This document shows, piece by piece, positions 16,560 to 25,440 of a stretch of DNA of 51,737 nt. The position numbers and the translations under genes were made by a program. The stretch covers positions 1 through 51,737 of the forward strand of contig NZ_AYYP01000071.1 of NCBI RefSeq assembly GCF_001436215.1, given 5' to 3'. This stretch comes from Ligilactobacillus agilis DSM 20509 (lineage in GTDB: Bacteria; Bacillota; Bacilli; Lactobacillales; Lactobacillaceae). Every line of letters begins with the position of its first letter. The stretch's first letter is position 1. Below the pieces are notes generated by a model that worked only from the letters and a program-made list of their open reading frames with translations, made no database searches and was not told the origin of the DNA.

Positions 16560-18788
16560 CTAATGAATTGTTCGTTTAACTGTGTAAACATCCGGAATTC
16601 GCTTGATAGCGTCCATCACCCGTTCAAGGTGTTCTAAATCCTTGATACCCACCGTGGCGGTGATGATGGCCATCTTGTTATGATTGACCCGGCCGTTAAT
16701 TGACGACATGTTCTTGGTATTGTTACTGATGGTCATGATGATATCGTTTAGTAAGCCAGAACGGTTATAACCGGCCACTTCCAAGTCAGCGTCATAGAAT
16801 TTCCGGTTATCAGGAATTACGTTCCAAGTAACACTAATCAAGCGGTTAGCCTCATCATCACTCTTAATGTTAGGACAATCTACTCGGTGTACGGAAACCC
16901 CCCGGCCCTTAGTGATGTAACCAACGATTTCATCGCCAGGAATTGGGCTGCAACAGTGGCTAAGCCGGACTAACATGTTGTCGATACCTTCAATTAAGAC
17001 CCCTTCTTCGGCCTTCTTCTTTTCGGTTTGCTTAGTTTGCTTGTCTTTTTGCTCTAATTCCTGGTGGTCTTCTAAGATAGCCCGCTCTGCTTCCTTCTTA
17101 CGGGCAGCTTCGGCCTTTTCACGAATTTCTTCGGTTAAGATGTTAACTACCCCGGTTGGCTGGATTTCCCCAAAGCCAATCGCAGCGTATAAATCATCGG
17201 CCGTGGTCAAATGCCGCCGTTCATAAGCCCGCTTTAAGTTATCATTGGTTAACACTTCACTTGGTTTAAAGCCTGCTTCTTCCAAGGCAGAGTGCAAAAT
17301 GTCGCGACCTTGAACGATATTTTCTTCCCGGTCGCGTAATTTAAAGAAGCGTTTGATTTTATTGCGCGCCTTATTAGTATGGACTAAGTCCAACCAGTCA
17401 CGACTTGGTCCGGCTGAATTTTGGGAGGTCATTATTTCGACAATATCCCCATTTTTTACCTGATAATCCAGGGGCACAATCTTCCCGTTGACCTTTGCAC
17501 CTGAGGTGTGGTTACCAATTTCGGTATGGATAGTGTAAGCCATATCTAACGGCCCGGCCCCCTTAGGAAGCTCAAAGACATCCCCCTTCGGGGTAAAGAC
17601 GTAAACCCGGTCACCAAATAAGTCGCCCTTAACGCTTTCCATAAAGTCGCTGGCATCGGTGGCTTCCTTTTGAAATTCGATAATTTCTTTAAAGAGGTTT
17701 AACTTATCCCCCGTCGTTGTCTGGTTAACGCCTTGTGTCTTGCCTTCCTTATAGGCCCAGTGAGCAGCAATCCCATATTCAGCTACCCGGTGCATCTCCT
17801 CGGTCCGAATTTGCACTTCAAAAGGCCGCCCGTTTGGTCCAATCACAGTTGTATGGAGTGATTGGTACATATTAGCCTTAGGCATCGCAATGTAGTCCTT
17901 AAATCGACCTGGCATTGGCGTCCACCGGGTATGGATAGCCCCTAAGACGGCGTAACAGTCCTTGATTGACTTAGTAATTACCCGCACCGCTAATAAGTCA
18001 TAGATTTCGCTAAATTGCTTATGCAAATCCTTCATCTTGTGGTAGATCGAATAGATATGCTTAGGCCGCCCGTAGATATCACAATCAATCTTCAAATCCT
18101 TGATGGCGTCTTTAATTTCTACAATTACTTCATCAATGTAACGTACCCGTTCTTCACGCCGGGAATTCATCAAATGGGCAATCCGGTAGTATTGTTGGGG
18201 ATTGAGGTAACGTAAGGACGTATCCTCTAATTCCCACTTAATCGTGCTAATCCCTAAGCGTTCAGCTAAGGGAGCATAGATTTCGAGGGTTTCATTTGCA
18301 ATCCGCCGTTGTTTATCGGGCCGTAGGTGACTTAAAGTCCGCATATTATGCAAGCGGTCGGCCAATTTAACGATGATAACCCGTAAATCCTTGGACATGG
18401 CCAAGAGTAGCTTGCGGTGATTTTCAGCTAGTTGTTCTTGGTGGGACTTATACTGGATTTTAGATAACTTTGTTACCCCGTCAACGATTACTTCAACATC
18501 GTGGCCGAATAATTCGCCTAAATCCCCCAGGGTTACCTTGGTATCTTCAACGACGTCGTGTAAAAAGCCCGCACTGACCGTTTCAGGATCCATCTTTAAC
18601 TCGGCCAAGATACCTGCAACCTGGATGGGATGGATAATGTATGGTTCTCCTGATTTTCTTCTTTGTTCCTTATGAACATAGGTTGCAAAATCACAAGCCT
18701 TTTGCACAATCGCCACATTTTTTTCATTCATATATTGCCGACAAATATTGATTACATCTTCGGCTGTCCAAATAACTTCTTTTTCCAT
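16560..18788 (-). CDS. rel: bifunctional (p)ppGpp synthetase/hydrolase
   Basis: A 742-aa long RSH enzyme that makes and degrades the starvation alarmone (p)ppGpp. The HD hydrolase region is intact (H-P at 53-54, F-L-H-D-V-V-E-D at 75-82, K-L-A-D-R-L-H-N at 141-148), so hydrolysis is expected. The synthetase core shows G-R-P-K-H near 240 and D-Y-I-A-M-P-K-A-N near 298-306. TGS (about 392-452), zinc-finger-like (C-C-S-P-I-P-G) and C-terminal ACT (about 665-742) domains follow. It is the first gene of a four-gene unit. The start has GGGGTGATGAT directly before the ATG. Confidence 0.96.
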   Translation of the reverse strand: MEKEVIWTAEDVINICRQYMNEKNVAIVQKACDFATYVHKEQRRKSGEPYIIHPIQVAGILAELKMDPETVSAGFLHDVVEDTKVTLGDLGELFGHDVEVIVDGVTKLSKIQYKSHQEQLAENHRKLLLAMSKDLRVIIVKLADRLHNMRTLSHLRPDKQRRIANETLEIYAPLAERLGISTIKWELEDTSLRYLNPQQYYRIAHLMNSRREERVRYIDEVIVEIKDAIKDLKIDCDIYGRPKHIYSIYHKMKDLHKQFSEIYDLLAVRVITKSIKDCYAVLGAIHTRWTPMPGRFKDYIAMPKANMYQSLHTTVIGPNGRPFEVQIRTEEMHRVAEYGIAAHWAYKEGKTQGVNQTTTGDKLNLFKEIIEFQKEATDASDFMESVKGDLFGDRVYVFTPKGDVFELPKGAGPLDMAYTIHTEIGNHTSGAKVNGKIVPLDYQVKNGDIVEIMTSQNSAGPSRDWLDLVHTNKARNKIKRFFKLRDREENIVQGRDILHSALEEAGFKPSEVLTNDNLKRAYERRHLTTADDLYAAIGFGEIQPTGVVNILTEEIREKAEAARKKEAERAILEDHQELEQKDKQTKQTEKKKAEEGVLIEGIDNMLVRLSHCCSPIPGDEIVGYITKGRGVSVHRVDCPNIKSDDEANRLISVTWNVIPDNRKFYDADLEVAGYNRSGLLNDIIMTISNNTKNMSSINGRVNHNKMAIITATVGIKDLEHLERVMDAIKRIPDVYTVKRTIH

Positions 18789-18835
18789 ATCATCACCCCA
18801 TAAAACTTTACGTTAGCTTAATTCCAAAGCTAGGC

Positions 18836-19168
18836 TTATTTTTTAGTTATCCCAAATGCCAAAATTGTCAGCACCAAATAAATATACCCAAAATAACGGA
18901 CATAACTATCAAAAAAGAGCCCATAAGTTAATAAAAACATTAGCGGGAAAAACAAGGTAAAGAAAATGCTATGGTCCAACTTACCGATAATTAAGCCCAC
19001 TACCACGGCGAAAATAGCGTCAAAGCCAAATAAAATAAACCCAATTTCCGTAATGTCAGTTGCATTTAGTGTCTCGTAAATGATAGGGACTATAAAACAA
19101 AAGGTAGCCGCAAAACAGAGATACCATAAAGATCTAAGCGATAGTAATTGTCTTAAGTGTTTCTGCAT
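18836..19168 (-). CDS. small membrane protein, 110 aa
   Basis: Four hydrophobic segments fill almost the whole protein (about 13-30, 40-60, 67-83 and 90-107). There is no recognised domain or charged active-site motif. AGAAGGG lies upstream of the ATG. It is 47 bases upstream of rel on the same strand but separate from the rRNA methyltransferase unit, whose terminator lies on its other side. No function is proposed. Confidence 0.6.
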   Translation of the reverse strand: MQKHLRQLLSLRSLWYLCFAATFCFIVPIIYETLNATDITEIGFILFGFDAIFAVVVGLIIGKLDHSIFFTLFFPLMFLLTYGLFFDSYVRYFGYIYLVLTILAFGITKK

Positions 19169-19293
19169 AAAATTAAATAACCCTTCTTAAATTAAAATCT
19201 TATTACCTATTTTACTCTATCTGCTCTTAGGCGGTCAATCATTACAAAGCTTAAGATAGTTTGAAAATTAATCTTTCTTAGGCTTTAGTAACT

Positions 19294-19332
19294 AAAAATA
19301 CTCCCAAGCTTATTTAAGTTTGGAAGTAATTA
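19294..19332 (-). terminator. terminator of the DUF3013-prmA-rsmE unit
   Basis: On the minus strand TACTTCCAAACTT pairs with AAGCTTGGGAGTA (one mismatch, one G-T) and is followed by TTTTT, eight bases after the rsmE stop. Confidence 0.75.
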
Positions 19333-19339
19333 CCTAATC

Positions 19340-20077
19340 TTATTCTAATTCTAAAGCATATGAAAGGCTTGCTAGCAGGTAAAGGGGGGCCGTTTCTGCC
19401 CGTAAAATTCGTGGCCCTAAGCCTCCAAGAACAAACCCGGCCTGCTTGGCTAGGGTTACCTCAGCCGGGGAAATTCCCCCTTCAGGTCCAAAAACAGCTA
19501 AAAGCGGTTGGGCTTTAGTTCTTAATTCCCGGGTTAGCTTGACCAACGCCTTGGTCTCCCCTTGCTTGGCGGCTTCTTCGTAGGCTAAAAACTTAGCCCC
19601 CTCAAAAGTTGTCAGTTCCTTTAAACTCTCAACGTATCTAACGGTCGGAATCTTAGTCCGGTGTGATTGTTCGGCTGCTCCCTGGGCAATCTTTTGCAAG
19701 CGGTCGACCTTCTTTTTAGCTTTTTTTTGATCCCACTTAGCTACGGAGTAATCTCCTTTAAAGAAGATAAACTCACTTGCCCCCAACTCAGTTCCCTTTT
19801 GGACAATCCATTCCGCCTTATCCCCCTTGGATAAGCCGCAAGCGATACTGATTGCCAAGGGTAATTCCACTTGGCTGTCCAATTTACTTATAACTTTAGC
19901 CTTAGCCTCTTTATTGGCAAGCTCACTAAGTTCCATCAAGTAGACGGTTTGCTTAGCGTCGACTAATTCAAATTGACTGCCGACCTTCATCCTCAAAACC
20001 ACCACTGCATGGTGGTAGGTAGTCGCATCCAATTTATATTCCGTTTTGATTTCTTGGTTAGTAAAGTAACGTTGCAT
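19340..20077 (-). CDS. rsmE: 16S rRNA (uracil(1498)-N(3))-methyltransferase
   Basis: A SPOUT-class methyltransferase that modifies U1498 of 16S rRNA. The 245-aa protein has an N-terminal PUA-like domain (Q-R-Y-F-T-N) and the C-terminal trefoil-knot motifs V-F-G-P-E-G-G-I-S near 194-202 and G-P-R-I-L-R-A-E-T-A near 220-229. Length is usual. It begins two bases after prmA, the widespread prmA-rsmE pair. Confidence 0.95.
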   Translation of the reverse strand: MQRYFTNQEIKTEYKLDATTYHHAVVVLRMKVGSQFELVDAKQTVYLMELSELANKEAKAKVISKLDSQVELPLAISIACGLSKGDKAEWIVQKGTELGASEFIFFKGDYSVAKWDQKKAKKKVDRLQKIAQGAAEQSHRTKIPTVRYVESLKELTTFEGAKFLAYEEAAKQGETKALVKLTRELRTKAQPLLAVFGPEGGISPAEVTLAKQAGFVLGGLGPRILRAETAPLYLLASLSYALELE

Positions 20078-20079
20078 CC

Positions 20080-20964
20080 TTATTCACCTTTCCGCGGTTT
20101 TTGGGCCACTAAACCGTACCAGTCACCTAATTTGAAACTTGCTTCTAGTTCAAACCCCGCTGTGGTTAAGGCTTGTACCACCTTAGCTTTTTGCTCGCTA
20201 ATAATCCCGGATAAGATAACCTTGCCCCCCTCGTTTAGGTTAGCGTAGGCTTGGGGCATTAAGGGGAGTAAGAATTCCGGTAAAATGTTGGCCAAAATCA
20301 AATCAACCTGCTGCTCAATTCCGTCTAAGAGGTTATTAACTTTTAGTTCAATCGGTAGAGCCTGCGAATTTAATTCTAGGTTAGTCTTAGCAGAGGCAAT
20401 GGCTTCTTCGTCAATATCCGTAGCCAGCACTGACTTAGCCCCTAGTAGTTTGGCTACGATAGCCAAGACCCCAGAACCAGTCCCCACATCAATCACAGTT
20501 TCGCCCCCGCGCATCACCGTTTCCATTGCCGTAATGGTTAACCTGGTTGTCGGATGGGTCCCCGTTCCAAAGGCCTTGCCTGGGTTAAGGTAGACCAGTT
20601 TTTCTAAGTCATCGCCAGCTTGATAATCTTCCCAGGCAGGAACCACCGTTAAATAGCGGCTTAGGCGGGTAGGGTGGTAGTACTTCTCCCAGGCGGTCTG
20701 CCAGCTAGCATCATCAACTTGGGCTAAAGAAACGGTTGCTTGTCCGGGATTTAGCCCGAAAGTGGTTAGGGCCTTAATCTTACTTTCTAATTCTAAGGCT
20801 AACTCCTGCAAATTTTGCTCAGCCGGAAAATAGGTAACCAACTCAACGGCTTGCTCGTCAGTTTCAATTTCCTGCAAGCCCCCGGCCCCATTTTCCATCA
20901 AAAGATTGGCGACCGCTTCTTTGGCCTCCATACTCGTCTTAACTAGTAGTTGTGTCCACTCCAT
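20080..20964 (-). CDS. prmA: ribosomal protein L11 methyltransferase
   Basis: A 294-aa SAM-dependent enzyme methylating Lys/N-terminal amines of ribosomal protein L11. The N-terminal substrate-recognition domain (1-100) leads to G-K-A-F-G-T-G-T-H-P-T-T, SAM motif I V-I-D-V-G-T-G-S-G-V-L near 156-166 and the N-I-L-P-E catalytic-type motif near 220. It starts 17 bases after the DUF3013 gene. Confidence 0.95.
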   Translation of the reverse strand: MEWTQLLVKTSMEAKEAVANLLMENGAGGLQEIETDEQAVELVTYFPAEQNLQELALELESKIKALTTFGLNPGQATVSLAQVDDASWQTAWEKYYHPTRLSRYLTVVPAWEDYQAGDDLEKLVYLNPGKAFGTGTHPTTRLTITAMETVMRGGETVIDVGTGSGVLAIVAKLLGAKSVLATDIDEEAIASAKTNLELNSQALPIELKVNNLLDGIEQQVDLILANILPEFLLPLMPQAYANLNEGGKVILSGIISEQKAKVVQALTTAGFELEASFKLGDWYGLVAQKPRKGE

Positions 20965-20981
20965 CTTCTCAATTCCTTTAC

Positions 20982-21461
20982 TTAAAATTTAGGATAGGCT
21001 AAGTTACCACTAAGGTTTTGTTTAGCTACCCATTTAGCTAGTTGCTCTTCATCAAACTTTAATTCAAAAATTGTTTCAGACTCTTCGTTTAAAAAGTCCA
21101 ACAAATCGGCCTGCCCGTTATCTACTACCTCTTGTAGATAAGCTAAAAAGCCGGCTGCCTGCTGCTTAGTCCAACCCGCTTTGCCAGCAAACGGTAGGCA
21201 AGCCAAGTAATCGGCGGTATCAAATTCAGCCGGCTTTTGCTCATCGTAGAGTAAAATGGCATCCACAAAACTGATAATTTCTTGATCAGAGTCTACCCCG
21301 CTAGCATCAATGATTTCTTGCCCGGCTAGATTTTGGGCATAAAAAGTCAGCTCTAAGGTAAAAGTTCGCTCCGTCTTTTGCCAGCTGAGGTCTAAATCAC
21401 CATCAAAGTCTAATTTGGCTAGGCCAGCCTGTAAGTAAGTTAATAGATTTTCTTTTGCCAC
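20982..21461 (-). CDS. DUF3013 family protein
   Basis: A 159-aa acidic cytoplasmic protein that matches the DUF3013 family of lactic acid bacteria (start M-A-K-E-N-L-L-T-Y-L and an aspartate-rich centre). Function is unknown. It is regularly the first gene before prmA-rsmE, as here, which suggests a link to translation or simply conserved order. No membrane segments or catalytic motifs are visible. Confidence 0.75.
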   Translation of the reverse strand: MAKENLLTYLQAGLAKLDFDGDLDLSWQKTERTFTLELTFYAQNLAGQEIIDASGVDSDQEIISFVDAILLYDEQKPAEFDTADYLACLPFAGKAGWTKQQAAGFLAYLQEVVDNGQADLLDFLNEESETIFELKFDEEQLAKWVAKQNLSGNLAYPKF

Positions 21462-21660
21462 CTGAAAGTCATCTCCAAAATGTTTATTACTTATCTTACC
21501 CTATTTTGCTAGGCGCAAGCAATTTTTTCGCTAAATCTTTATTTTTATTGCAAAAACCACTTACAAACTTCGGATTTTTTGATAGACTTAAGTTAGTAAA
21601 TATATCCACGTGTTATTTACTTAAAAAAGTTAGTACATAGTATGTAAAGGGGTCTTTTTT

Positions 21661-22620
21661 ATGGCTGAATACAAAATGATTTTAGATTTAGATACCGGGA
21701 TTGACGATGCCTTAGCCATCGCTTACGCACTCGCTACTCCCGAAAGTGATTTAATTGGGATTGTGAGCTCCTATGGTAACGTCCTAGTTGAGCGTGCTTG
21801 TCAAAATAGTTTGGATTTACTAGAACTTCTAGGTCATCCCGAAGTACCTGTTTTTAAAGGCTTAAGTCACTCTTCAACCACTAATAGTTTTTCTGTGATG
21901 CCAATTAGTGCCCAAATTCACGGTAAAAACGGGGTTGGTGAAGTCGAAGTTCCTAAGGCTAAGCGCCAAGTCGAAGCCCAAAGCGGGGTTGACTTCTTTA
22001 TCGAAGCCGCTCACAAATACCAAGATAAGTTAATTATCGTCCCAACTGGTCCGCTAACCAACCTAGCAGCCGCTATTCAAAAAGATCCAACCATTGTTGA
22101 CTTAATTGGTAACGTCACCCTAATGGGGGGAGCCTTAACTGTTCCTGGTAACGTCACCCCAGTAACCGAAGCTAACATCAACCAAGACCCAGAAGCTGCC
22201 GACATTGTCTTTAGAAGTAATTTAAACCTAACTATGGTTGGGTTAGATGTTACCACCCGAACATTGTTAACCAACAAGGAAACAGCTAGTTGGCGCGCCC
22301 TTGGCACCCTTGCCGGCCAAAAGTACGCCGACATCGTCGACTACTACATCGATGCTTACAAAGTAACTAGCCCCCACCTCGGCGGTTGTGCTTTGCACGA
22401 TCCCCTTGCAGTTGCGGTTGCAGTTGACCCATCCCTAGTTGATTTATTAAAATTAAACATGAAGGTCGACACAAAAGCCCCATTTGCCGGACGGACAATT
22501 GGGGATGAAACCCGCATCAACGACCCTGCCTTACACACTAAAGCAGCGGTTAACGTTGATAAAGAGCGGTTCTTAGACCTCTTCATGACTAAGTTAACCG
22601 CCCTCTTCAAGGCAAATTAA
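21661..22620 (+). CDS. nucleoside hydrolase (inosine-uridine type)
   Basis: A 319-aa enzyme that splits ribonucleosides into base and ribose. The calcium-binding motif D-L-D-T-G-I-D-D-A-L is at residues 8-17, the loop V-P-T-G-P-L-T-N-L-A near 126-135, M-G-G-A-L near 155, and the catalytic-region His in A-L-H-D-P-L-A near 244. All key residues are present. Base preference (purine, pyrimidine or both) cannot be read. AAAGGGGTC precedes the ATG. A small membrane protein follows in the same transcript. Confidence 0.92.
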   Translation: MAEYKMILDLDTGIDDALAIAYALATPESDLIGIVSSYGNVLVERACQNSLDLLELLGHPEVPVFKGLSHSSTTNSFSVMPISAQIHGKNGVGEVEVPKAKRQVEAQSGVDFFIEAAHKYQDKLIIVPTGPLTNLAAAIQKDPTIVDLIGNVTLMGGALTVPGNVTPVTEANINQDPEAADIVFRSNLNLTMVGLDVTTRTLLTNKETASWRALGTLAGQKYADIVDYYIDAYKVTSPHLGGCALHDPLAVAVAVDPSLVDLLKLNMKVDTKAPFAGRTIGDETRINDPALHTKAAVNVDKERFLDLFMTKLTALFKAN

Positions 22621-22640
22621 TTAGAAAGAAGGAACAAAGC

Positions 22641-22991
22641 TTGGCATATCTTGGAATAATCCTCTTTTGTTTTTGGTTGTTAATCATCAGCCATAAACTA
22701 ACCGCTGGCCCTAAAAACCGTAGCTTTTCTTATGCCCGCGCATTTTTAGGCCTCAGACTTTGGTACCAAAATCCCCGGATACTCCTTTTATTGATAGCTT
22801 TAGCTTGCCTAATCTTCTTTAGTCCCCTAAAACTAGTCTACTTAGTTTTTGCTCTCGCCGCCTATTTGACCGCCTTTTTATGCGGACGTAACTTTTGGAA
22901 CCGGATTGGTCCCGCTTGGCCCGGCTTGATCTTAACTCTTAGTAGCTTTACTCTAGCAGTAATAACAACCGTTATTTACTTCCACATGTAA
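22641..22991 (+). CDS. small membrane protein, 116 aa, TTG start
   Basis: Starts at TTG (22,641) after AGAAGGA at a normal distance, with no ATG available. Three or four hydrophobic helices (about 1-15, 47-63, 65-82 and 94-113) make it an integral membrane protein without a recognised domain. It follows the nucleoside hydrolase by 20 bases and ends at a strong terminator, so the two are co-transcribed. A link to nucleoside or ribose handling is only positional. Confidence 0.6.
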   Translation: MAYLGIILFCFWLLIISHKLTAGPKNRSFSYARAFLGLRLWYQNPRILLLLIALACLIFFSPLKLVYLVFALAAYLTAFLCGRNFWNRIGPAWPGLILTLSSFTLAVITTVIYFHM

Positions 22992-22992
22992 T

Positions 22993-23038
22993 AATAGCGG
23001 CTCAACCATACTTACCTGTGGTTGGGCCGCTATTTTTT
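22993..23038 (+). terminator. Rho-independent terminator
   Basis: A 16-bp stem (22,993-23,008 with 23,019-23,034) followed by T6, immediately after the small membrane protein gene. Confidence 0.88.
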
Positions 23039-23135
23039 CAGCTTTTACTTTGATTGAATTAATCACTTAATAATTTATAAACAACATAACTTTCATCTAA
23101 AAATATTATCTTCACCTCAATTCCTTCCGAATAAA

Positions 23136-24239
23136 TTACCCTTCGTAAACAGCCTTAGTAAATTTCTTCAAATTAACATAGTCTACTTCGTAACCAAGTC
23201 CTGGTTCAGTAGGAACATTAACATAAGTCCCATCTAACTTGATTAATGGTGAAATGATATCTTCAGCATAGTACCGCTCACAAGCAGCAATGTCATTAGG
23301 AAGGGTATAGTTGGCTAAAGTTGCAATGGCAAGGTTACCTGCTCGAGCAATTCCTGAATCAAGCATCCCCCCGCACCAACATTGAATTCCATGTTGACCT
23401 GCATAAGCTTGAATTTGCTTGGCAGCACCGAAACCGCCGACGCGAGCAACTTTGATATTGATAATTTTACCTGCACCTAGTTCAACCATTTTGCGTGCAT
23501 CATCTAAAGAGACAATACTTTCATCTAAGCAAATAGGTGTCTTTAATTGAGCTTGCAGTCTAGCATGATCAACAATATCACCTGGTTCTAGTGGCTGTTC
23601 AATCATTATTAAATCTAGGTCATCCAGTCGTTTAAGCAACTCTGCATCTTTCAACCTGTACGCAGAGTTAGCGTCAGCCATCAACATTGCTTGTGGAAAT
23701 TCAGTCCGAACTGCCTTTAGATAATCATAATCACTACCTGGCTTAATTTTCATTTTAATTCGACGATAACCCGCTTCGATATACCCCCTTACAACCTCAA
23801 CCAAGGCTTCAGGCGACTCTTGAACTCCAATGGAAACACCAACCTCTACCTTATTTTTTACACCACCTAACACCTTAAATAAAGGTAGACTTTGTTCTTT
23901 AGCATATAAGTCCCATAGGGCACAGTTGATTGCTGCCTTAGCCATATTGTTCCGACGAACATAAGCAAACAAGCTATAGATCTCATCTGGATGCTTAATT
24001 TCTACTTTTAATAATTGTGGCAACAGTTGCTCAGTTAATAATGCCAAAGCTCCAGCCCGAAACTCTTCGCTGTAAAAGGGTATATCAAAAGCCGAGCACT
24101 CACTATAACCCTTTAATCCCCTACTTGTTACTAACTCTAAGATGAGAGTTTTCTTGTATTTAATGGTAGCAAAACTAGTTGTAAATGGTTTTCGCAATGG
24201 TAAATCAATTTCATATACTTTATAGTTCGTAATTTTCAT
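23136..24239 (-). CDS. enolase-superfamily racemase (N-acylamino acid racemase / OSBS-like)
   Basis: A 367-aa muconate-lactonizing-type enzyme. The catalytic pair is the second Lys of K-M-K near residue 163 and the Lys in I-N-I-K-V-A-R near 265. Metal ligands are the Asp of A-D-A-N-S, the Glu of I-E-Q-P-L and the Asp of L-D-E-S. The loop W-C-G-G-M-L-D-S-G-I near 292-301 is typical of the o-succinylbenzoate synthase/N-acylamino acid racemase branch. No menaquinone genes are nearby, while a carrier and an M20 deacylase are, so racemisation of N-acyl amino acids fits better than OSBS. The dipeptide epimerase alternative remains open. Confidence 0.8.
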   Translation of the reverse strand: MKITNYKVYEIDLPLRKPFTTSFATIKYKKTLILELVTSRGLKGYSECSAFDIPFYSEEFRAGALALLTEQLLPQLLKVEIKHPDEIYSLFAYVRRNNMAKAAINCALWDLYAKEQSLPLFKVLGGVKNKVEVGVSIGVQESPEALVEVVRGYIEAGYRRIKMKIKPGSDYDYLKAVRTEFPQAMLMADANSAYRLKDAELLKRLDDLDLIMIEQPLEPGDIVDHARLQAQLKTPICLDESIVSLDDARKMVELGAGKIINIKVARVGGFGAAKQIQAYAGQHGIQCWCGGMLDSGIARAGNLAIATLANYTLPNDIAACERYYAEDIISPLIKLDGTYVNVPTEPGLGYEVDYVNLKKFTKAVYEG

Positions 24240-24255
24240 GTACTTTCCCTCACTT

Positions 24256-25440
24256 CTATTTTCTGACTGTTAATGAAGAAACTAATGCTAACCCAGCAGC
24301 TGCCACTAAAAATAAGAAAGCCATGCTATATGAGGCGGTCGCTGAAACTATTGCTCCAATGATAAGAGGGGCTACAAATCCTGCAACTTGTCCACCAAAG
24401 TTGACCACCCCAACTGAAGAGCCATATGTTTTTGCACCGATAATTTGCGCAACGTAACCAAAAGTTGTTGCAAAAGAGATTGATTTAACTAAGTAGGCTA
24501 ATACCTCAAAAATGATGATTGCTGCTAATGATTTTGAACTATACATTCCGTACATAAAAAGCATCGTTAAGGCAGCGGTTGCTGAAATCAACCAACGTTC
24601 TTTTCCCTTAAAGAAGCGCACCATGATAAAGCCCGCACTAGCAGCCCCTAATCCAGCAGCAATCGAAGGTAATGGCACTAACCATGCTATTCCAGTTAGA
24701 TTGATGTGACGCGCCGTTAATAAATAGGTTGGCATCCATGTATCTAGACCTTTGGTGATAGTATTTAAGCCAAAAATAATAAAGAAAAACGACCAAATTC
24801 TTTTATCCACTAATTTCCAATTAAACTTCCTACTTGCTGATTTAGTTACATTAGTAGTTAAAGGCCGTTCTTTCAGCCAATAAATTAATACATAGACCAA
24901 CCCAATCAATCCCATGATATGAAAGGCGTTCCGCCAACCGAGGGTAGCTATAATCGGAGCAATTATTACTGGTGCCAGCGCTGAACCAACGTAATTAGAA
25001 GAAATAGCTACTGTTGTTGCCTGCGATTTAGCATCAGCAGGAAACTCTTCTGCTATCTGCTTTAAAGATGCGGTTGGATAACCACCTTCACCAATTCCAA
25101 ATAAAACTCTAATTACTAAAAGTGAAGCAACAGACCACGCAAATCCTGTCAATACCGTAAAAAGTGACCACATTGCTAGTGAAAATACAATCATTTTCTT
25201 ACTACCAAACCTATCAACTAACCATCCGCCAGGTACTTGCATCAATGAATATGAAAAGAAGAACGCAGATGCTACCCCACCCAAAGCGGCTGGTGATAAA
25301 CCAAAATCCTTACCCACGTAAGCCAAAGCTATATTCATTGCAGAGCGGTCTATAAAGCAAATGATATAAGCAATGAAAATTAATGCCAACGTTGTGTAAG
25401 CATGACTAGTTACCTTTTGTTTCTTAGATGTTTGTTCCAT
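24256..25440 (-). CDS. MFS transporter (anion:cation symporter type)
   Basis: A 394-aa carrier with 12 predicted helices. The MFS signature between helices 2 and 3 reads G-G-W-L-V-D-R-F-G-S-K-K near 71-82. The N-terminal F-I-D-R-S-A-M-N-I-A resembles the ACS branch, which imports organic anions. It overlaps the upstream deacylase gene by 17 bases and precedes the racemase by 16, so it most likely brings in the acylated amino acid or dipeptide used by these enzymes. Confidence 0.85.
   Translation of the reverse strand: MEQTSKKQKVTSHAYTTLALIFIAYIICFIDRSAMNIALAYVGKDFGLSPAALGGVASAFFFSYSLMQVPGGWLVDRFGSKKMIVFSLAMWSLFTVLTGFAWSVASLLVIRVLFGIGEGGYPTASLKQIAEEFPADAKSQATTVAISSNYVGSALAPVIIAPIIATLGWRNAFHIMGLIGLVYVLIYWLKERPLTTNVTKSASRKFNWKLVDKRIWSFFFIIFGLNTITKGLDTWMPTYLLTARHINLTGIAWLVPLPSIAAGLGAASAGFIMVRFFKGKERWLISATAALTMLFMYGMYSSKSLAAIIIFEVLAYLVKSISFATTFGYVAQIIGAKTYGSSVGVVNFGGQVAGFVAPLIIGAIVSATASYSMAFLFLVAAAGLALVSSLTVRK

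Noticed and set aside
23136-24239. menC of menaquinone synthesis
   Set aside because: The family fits, but no other men genes are near and the operon partners are a carrier and an M20 hydrolase.
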